Assembly: GCA_009937555.1 (NCBI GenBank)
Contig: JAACFD010000065.1
Location: forward strand, 1-9,309
Direction of reading: 5' to 3'
Origin: Chlamydiales bacterium
Lineage (GTDB): Bacteria > Chlamydiota > Chlamydiia > Chlamydiales > JAACFD01
DNA length: 9,309 bases
Shown here: positions 6,728 to 9,309 of the stretch, piece after piece
Layout of the letters: every line of letters starts with the position of its first letter
Position numbering within the stretch: the stretch's first letter is position 1
The notes under the pieces: model-generated
The model's database searches: none
What the model was told of the DNA's origin: nothing
The model's input: the letters and a program-made list of their open reading frames with translations, nothing else
Translations under genes and position numbers: made by a program

Positions 6728-6756
6728 TATATATATAACCAAGTAGAAAAGATCAA
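6728..6756 (-). promoter_or_regulatory. Candidate housekeeping promoter for csrA
   Basis: On the minus strand TTGATC (6756-6751) and TATATA (6733-6728) are separated by 17 bases, close to a sigma-70/sigma-66 promoter. Transcription would begin near 6720, about 20 bases before the csrA ATG. It lies between the stop of the small lipoprotein gene (6763) and csrA, so csrA may be expressed alone as well as by read-through. Confidence 0.4.
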
Positions 6757-6762
6757 TGGTGT

Positions 6763-6939
6763 TTAGTAAGAAACTCCTGGAACTAGGTCATTACGGCCTT
6801 TATCCCCTACAACTCGAGGGTTGTTAGTGGTAGGTTTTTTTTGAAAATCATCTTCTGTTGGCATTTGATATAAACCACAAGAGCAAAAGCTTGCACATAT
6901 AGCCATTGCTAAAAGACACTTTAGTTTATTCACTGACAT
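6763..6939 (-). CDS. Small putative lipoprotein, 58 aa
   Basis: A 58-residue product. The N-terminus is basic (VNKLK), then a hydrophobic core with two more Cys, then FCSCGLY, where Cys21 could be the lipidated residue. The lipobox is relaxed, with Phe and Cys where Leu and Ala/Ser/Thr are usual. After it comes a short polar, Pro/Asn/Asp-rich tail ending LVPGVSY with no further hydrophobic segment. This is the form of a tiny surface or periplasmic lipoprotein. The ATG at 6939 is only three bases after AAGGCGG, while the GTG two codons later (6933) has a better six-base spacing and may be the true start. The CG-L-Y-x-x-P stretch is faintly like LptM (YifL), but the family's KGPL is missing, so no function is assigned. 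csrA follows 64 bases downstream on the same strand. Confidence 0.62.
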   Translation of the reverse strand: MSVNKLKCLLAMAICASFCSCGLYQMPTEDDFQKKPTTNNPRVVGDKGRNDLVPGVSY

Positions 6940-6968
6940 CCGCCTTTTTGTATTCTTTTAAATAATCT

Positions 6969-6998
6969 ATCTTACTATATTACAGTAAATTAAAACAA
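6969..6998 (-). promoter_or_regulatory. Weak candidate promoter for the small lipoprotein gene
   Basis: On the minus strand TTGTTT (6998-6993) and TAAGAT (6974-6969) are 18 bases apart, a weak match to a housekeeping promoter. The shared 12-base sequence fills most of the spacer, so a protein bound there could compete with RNA polymerase. Confidence 0.25.
6976..6987 (-). repeat. Copy 2 of the 12-base sequence shared by both divergent promoter regions
   Basis: TACTGTAATATA on the minus strand, identical to 3849-3860 on the plus strand. It lies 36 bases before the ATG of the small lipoprotein gene and on the other side faces dnaQ. See copy 1 for the alternatives. Confidence 0.35.
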
Positions 6999-7052
6999 GT
7001 TTTTACCATCTTAAAAAAGAAGCCTCCCCTAGGATAATCCTCTTTTTACTTA

Positions 7053-7073
7053 GCTCCTTCACCTTAAAGGAGC
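7053..7073 (+). other. Stem-loop in the dnaQ upstream region
   Basis: GCTCCTT (7053-7059) and AAGGAGC (7067-7073) form a perfect seven-base stem with a seven-base loop. No T run follows on either strand, and both neighbouring genes are transcribed away from this point, so it is not an ordinary terminator. If dnaQ transcription starts upstream, it would be an mRNA leader hairpin that buries an AAGGAG sequence. A second, weaker stem (TAAAG/CTTTA) lies near 7083-7096. The rest of 6940-7164 shows no gene. Confidence 0.4.
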
Positions 7074-7152
7074 CTCTAAAGGGTAAAGATAACTTTAAGC
7101 TTTGGCTTTTCTAGCCCTTTATTATATGCTAGTTTTTAATTTTAACCCCTAC

Positions 7153-7159
7153 AAGGTGG
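7153..7159 (+). promoter_or_regulatory. Ribosome binding site that selects the GTG start of dnaQ
   Basis: AAGGTGG lies five bases before GTG at 7165. The frame is open further upstream to a TTG at 7102, but that position has no ribosome binding site and would add 21 hydrophobic residues before the exonuclease fold. With preceding bases the site reads TACAAGG, partly like a CsrA-binding consensus. Confidence 0.7.
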
Positions 7160-7164
7160 ACATT

Positions 7165-7875
7165 GTGAGCTTACGCCCTATCTACTATGATACAGAGACC
7201 ACAGGAATAAGAGCAGATAAAGATTTTATTATAGAGCTTTCAGCCTATGATCCTGTTAATGAAGCCTACTTTGACGAGTTAATTAACCCTCACTGCCCTA
7301 TCCCTGAAGAAGCTACTAAAGTTCACCATATTACTAATGAAATGGTGCAAGAGAAAGATAACTTTCACGATGTGGGCAAACGATTTGCTGAGTTTTGTAG
7401 TGGAGACGTAGTACTAATAGCACATAATAACGACAATTTTGATAAGCACTTTTTGCGATATGAGTTTTCTAGACATGATTTAGATTTCCCTGAAAACTGG
7501 AAGTTTTTAGACACTCTTAAGTGGGCTAGAAAATATCGCCCTGACCTTCCAAGACATAGCTTACAGTATCTCAGAGAAGCTTATGGCTTTGAAGCTAATA
7601 ATGCCCATAGGGCAATGGATGATGTTATTATTTTATATAAGGTCTTTTCAGCTCTTATAGACGATTTACCTATTGAAAAGGTAATGGACCTCTTATACAA
7701 AGATGTTAAGTTAACAATGCCTTTTGGTAAGCACAAAGGAAAAGCTTTAGAAGATGTTCCTAAGGATTATGTACTATGGTTAAAAGATAGTGGAGCTTTA
7801 GATAAGCCTGAAAATCAAGAGCTATTTCAAGCTTTTGATAAACTAGGGTTGTTATACAAAGAGAGTTTATTATGA
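7165..7875 (+). CDS. dnaQ: DnaQ-like DEDDh 3'-5' exonuclease with C-terminal DUF3820/ExoX-C-like domain
   Basis: A 236-residue exonuclease related to the proofreading subunit of DNA polymerase III and to exonuclease X. The catalytic set is complete: DTETTG (9-14, Asp9 and Glu11), HNNDNFD (87-93, Asp93) and HRAMDD (148-153, His148 and Asp153). The C-terminal part (about 183-210) reads LTMPFGKHKGKALEDVPKDY, a pattern shared with the DUF3820 family and the exonuclease X C-terminal segment, so it is more likely a stand-alone repair or processing nuclease than the replicative epsilon subunit. The GTG start is chosen from its ribosome binding site. Its stop overlaps the mqnD start in ATGA. C. trachomatis has a second dnaQ-like gene (CT261) in the same place before its mqnD homologue. 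Confidence 0.88.
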   Translation: MSLRPIYYDTETTGIRADKDFIIELSAYDPVNEAYFDELINPHCPIPEEATKVHHITNEMVQEKDNFHDVGKRFAEFCSGDVVLIAHNNDNFDKHFLRYEFSRHDLDFPENWKFLDTLKWARKYRPDLPRHSLQYLREAYGFEANNAHRAMDDVIILYKVFSALIDDLPIEKVMDLLYKDVKLTMPFGKHKGKALEDVPKDYVLWLKDSGALDKPENQELFQAFDKLGLLYKESLL

Positions 7876-8699
7876 TGCTAGATGTGGCAATATCCCCTTG
7901 CCCCAATGATACATTTTCTTTTTACTTTCTTCTTCAAAATAAGCATGCTGCTTATAGCGTCTCCCCACACTACCACGATATACAAACATTAAATGAACTA
8001 GCCATAGATAAAAAAATGCATGTTTCTAAAGTTTCATGCAACACCCTGCAGTATATACTAGATGACTATTTGGTGTTACCAGTAGGAATTACACTAGGCT
8101 TTGGTATGGGGCCTAAAATCATATCCAAAAAGCCTTTTCCTATTGAAGAACTTCCTAGTAAATCATTAGCTATTCCTGGTAAGCTCACTACAGCTCATAT
8201 GCTTCTAGATTCACTATGTCCAGCTCCTAAAGAAAAGAAGTTCTGTCTTTACCATGAAGTTCTTGATTTAGTTGAGCAAGAGAAGGTAGATGCTGGTATC
8301 ATTTTACACGAGACCCGCTTTACTTTTAGAGGTAAAGGCTTTAATGAAATCTGTGATCTAGGACAGCTTTGGGAAAACGCCTTTAAGCTCCCCCTACCTT
8401 TAGGTTGTATTGTCGCCAAACGTAACTTAAAAGAGGGTATTATAGATAGACTCACGGAAGATCTTTACCTTTCTTTACAACAGATATATAAAACTCCTGA
8501 AGCAGCTAAAGGCTTTATCATTGAAAGAAGCCAAGAAAAAGACCCTTCAATTGTTCAAAAGCATATTGACTTGTATGTAAATGAAGAGTCTCTAGAAGTT
8601 TCAGATATTGGCCTAAAAGCTTTTGATAAGCTTTTTGAGCTGCAAAACTATAGTCCTCCAAAAGGCTGGTACTATGAAAGACACTCTTGTTTTATTTAA
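7872..8699 (+). CDS. mqnD: 1,4-dihydroxy-6-naphthoate synthase MqnD (futalosine menaquinone pathway)
   Basis: MqnD converts cyclic dehypoxanthinyl futalosine to 1,4-dihydroxy-6-naphthoate, a late step of the futalosine route to menaquinone. The 275-residue protein has the periplasmic-binding-protein-like fold of the MqnA/MqnD family. Clear marks are ISPCPNDTFSFYFLLQ (7-22), DIQTLN (36-41), KVSCNTLQY (53-61), GITLGFGMGP (72-81), the ILHETRFTF loop (144-152, His146 likely catalytic by family analogy) and LPLPLGCIVAKR near 174-185. The start overlaps the dnaQ stop by four bases, with AGAG six bases upstream; a second ATG directly follows and could also serve. The end overlaps the next gene by 26 bases. 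Positionally it matches C. trachomatis CT262. Confidence 0.94.
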   Translation: MMLDVAISPCPNDTFSFYFLLQNKHAAYSVSPHYHDIQTLNELAIDKKMHVSKVSCNTLQYILDDYLVLPVGITLGFGMGPKIISKKPFPIEELPSKSLAIPGKLTTAHMLLDSLCPAPKEKKFCLYHEVLDLVEQEKVDAGIILHETRFTFRGKGFNEICDLGQLWENAFKLPLPLGCIVAKRNLKEGIIDRLTEDLYLSLQQIYKTPEAAKGFIIERSQEKDPSIVQKHIDLYVNEESLEVSDIGLKAFDKLFELQNYSPPKGWYYERHSCFI

Positions 8700-9309
8700 T
8701 ACTAAGTTAGAAGCTCAAGCTACTTTAGATTTCCTGCTACCTACTCCTCTACACTATGAACATGGCTTACTGTTTGAGACGGAACATGTATATATTCTTG
8801 TATCTGGTATGGGAGAGATTAACACCCTTAACTCTTTGTATCAGCTCCCCATTAAGTACTCTCGCCTGATATATTCTGGTGTCATTGGAGCTTTGGATGA
8901 TAAACTTTCTTTGGGTGACTCTGTTTTTATAAAAAAAGTTTCTAAGTATCTCTCTTCTGAGCTATGGCAGCAAAAAAAACATGACTATCATTTCCATAAA
9001 AATCTTTATCCTTCTTTGACTATTAATTCAAAAGGATATGATCTTATTTCTGCACCATACCCCATTCATAATAGAGAAGAAAAAGAAAACTTAAGTCAGT
9101 TTTTTCAGCTAGTAGATTTAGAATCTTATGCAGTAGCTCACTTTGCAAAAGTGAATCATTTAGAATTCATGATTTCAAAAATAGTTTCAGATACCCCTTC
9201 TAAATCAGGTGATACAGGAGAAATCCCTCAGAGAATTAAAACGAGCTTAAGTCAGCTAATTTTAAAAGAGCTATTAACCGTATTAGCTCAAAGAAAAGAA
9301 CTCCTCGAT
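8674..9309 (+). CDS. mqnB: Futalosine hydrolase / MTAN-like nucleosidase (CT263-like), 3' end outside window
   Basis: A nucleosidase of the phosphorylase/MTAN superfamily, read from the ATG at 8674. The frame is open for 212 codons to the right edge, so the stop lies beyond the window. Family features are VSGMGEINTL (43-52), GVIGALDDKLSLGD (69-82, the glycine-rich strand turn followed by L-x-x-GD) and VDLESYAVAHFAK (147-159), whose Glu150 is the ribose-binding acid, followed by KIVSDTPSK with Asp173 as the expected catalytic Asp. The likely reaction is removal of hypoxanthine (or adenine) from futalosine-type nucleosides, the step before cyclisation in menaquinone synthesis; the C. trachomatis homologue CT263 has been assigned this role. 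A methylthioadenosine/SAH nucleosidase function is not excluded. AAAAGG lies eight bases before the ATG, within mqnD, which it overlaps by 26 bases. Confidence 0.85.
   Translation, partial: MKDTLVLFNTKLEAQATLDFLLPTPLHYEHGLLFETEHVYILVSGMGEINTLNSLYQLPIKYSRLIYSGVIGALDDKLSLGDSVFIKKVSKYLSSELWQQKKHDYHFHKNLYPSLTINSKGYDLISAPYPIHNREEKENLSQFFQLVDLESYAVAHFAKVNHLEFMISKIVSDTPSKSGDTGEIPQRIKTSLSQLILKELLTVLAQRKELLD

Noticed and set aside
7028..7049. AGGATAATCCT followed by a T run as an intrinsic terminator
   Set aside because: The stem is only four or five bases with almost no loop, and no plus-strand gene lies upstream to be terminated.
7102..7164. TTG start for dnaQ at 7102
   Set aside because: No ribosome binding site precedes it and the added residues are not part of the exonuclease fold; the GTG at 7165 has AAGGTGG five bases upstream.

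Overview
The window is low-GC, gene-dense and most likely from a member of the phylum Chlamydiae. The main evidence is the gene order at the right end: a DnaQ-type exonuclease, then MqnD, then an MTAN/futalosine-hydrolase-like nucleosidase. From memory, this is the order of CT261-CT262-CT263 in Chlamydia trachomatis, where menaquinone is made by the futalosine route. The unusual content is a complete fliO-fliP-fliQ-fliR run beside csrA. These are flagellar export-gate genes, not the ordinary chlamydial type III secretion set. Flagellar genes have been reported in marine chlamydial genomes but are absent from the classical pathogens, so an environmental or marine lineage is the best guess. This taxonomic call is an inference, because no search was possible.

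Layout. Positions 1-3757 (minus strand) hold a tightly packed gene string. It is read right to left as folB (dihydroneopterin aldolase), an SDR-family reductase, a PfkB-family kinase with an unexpected signal peptide, a 498-residue protein of unknown function, and possibly the start of one more gene at the left edge. Positions 3758-3887 are a divergent promoter region. Positions 3888-6432 (plus strand) are fliO, fliP, fliQ and fliR, closely spaced and probably translationally coupled. csrA (6429-6698, minus strand) converges on fliR with overlapping stop codons and no visible terminator. A short lipoprotein-like gene (6763-6939, minus strand) lies just upstream of csrA. A second divergent region (6940-7164) has a stem-loop and leads into dnaQ, mqnD and the nucleosidase gene (7165-9309, plus strand). 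The last of these runs off the window.

How the genes fit together. FliO assists assembly of the FliP/FliQ/FliR core of the flagellar export channel in the inner membrane. CsrA is an RNA-binding post-transcriptional regulator that often controls flagellar genes, and its convergent overlap with fliR suggests antisense coupling. FolB and the SDR may both serve folate/pterin metabolism. MqnD and the nucleosidase serve menaquinone synthesis. A 12-base sequence occurs identically in both divergent promoter regions and is a candidate shared regulatory site. Apart from the dnaQ-leader stem-loop and weaker short inverted repeats, no tRNA, rRNA, CRISPR, insertion sequence or convincing intrinsic terminator was seen.
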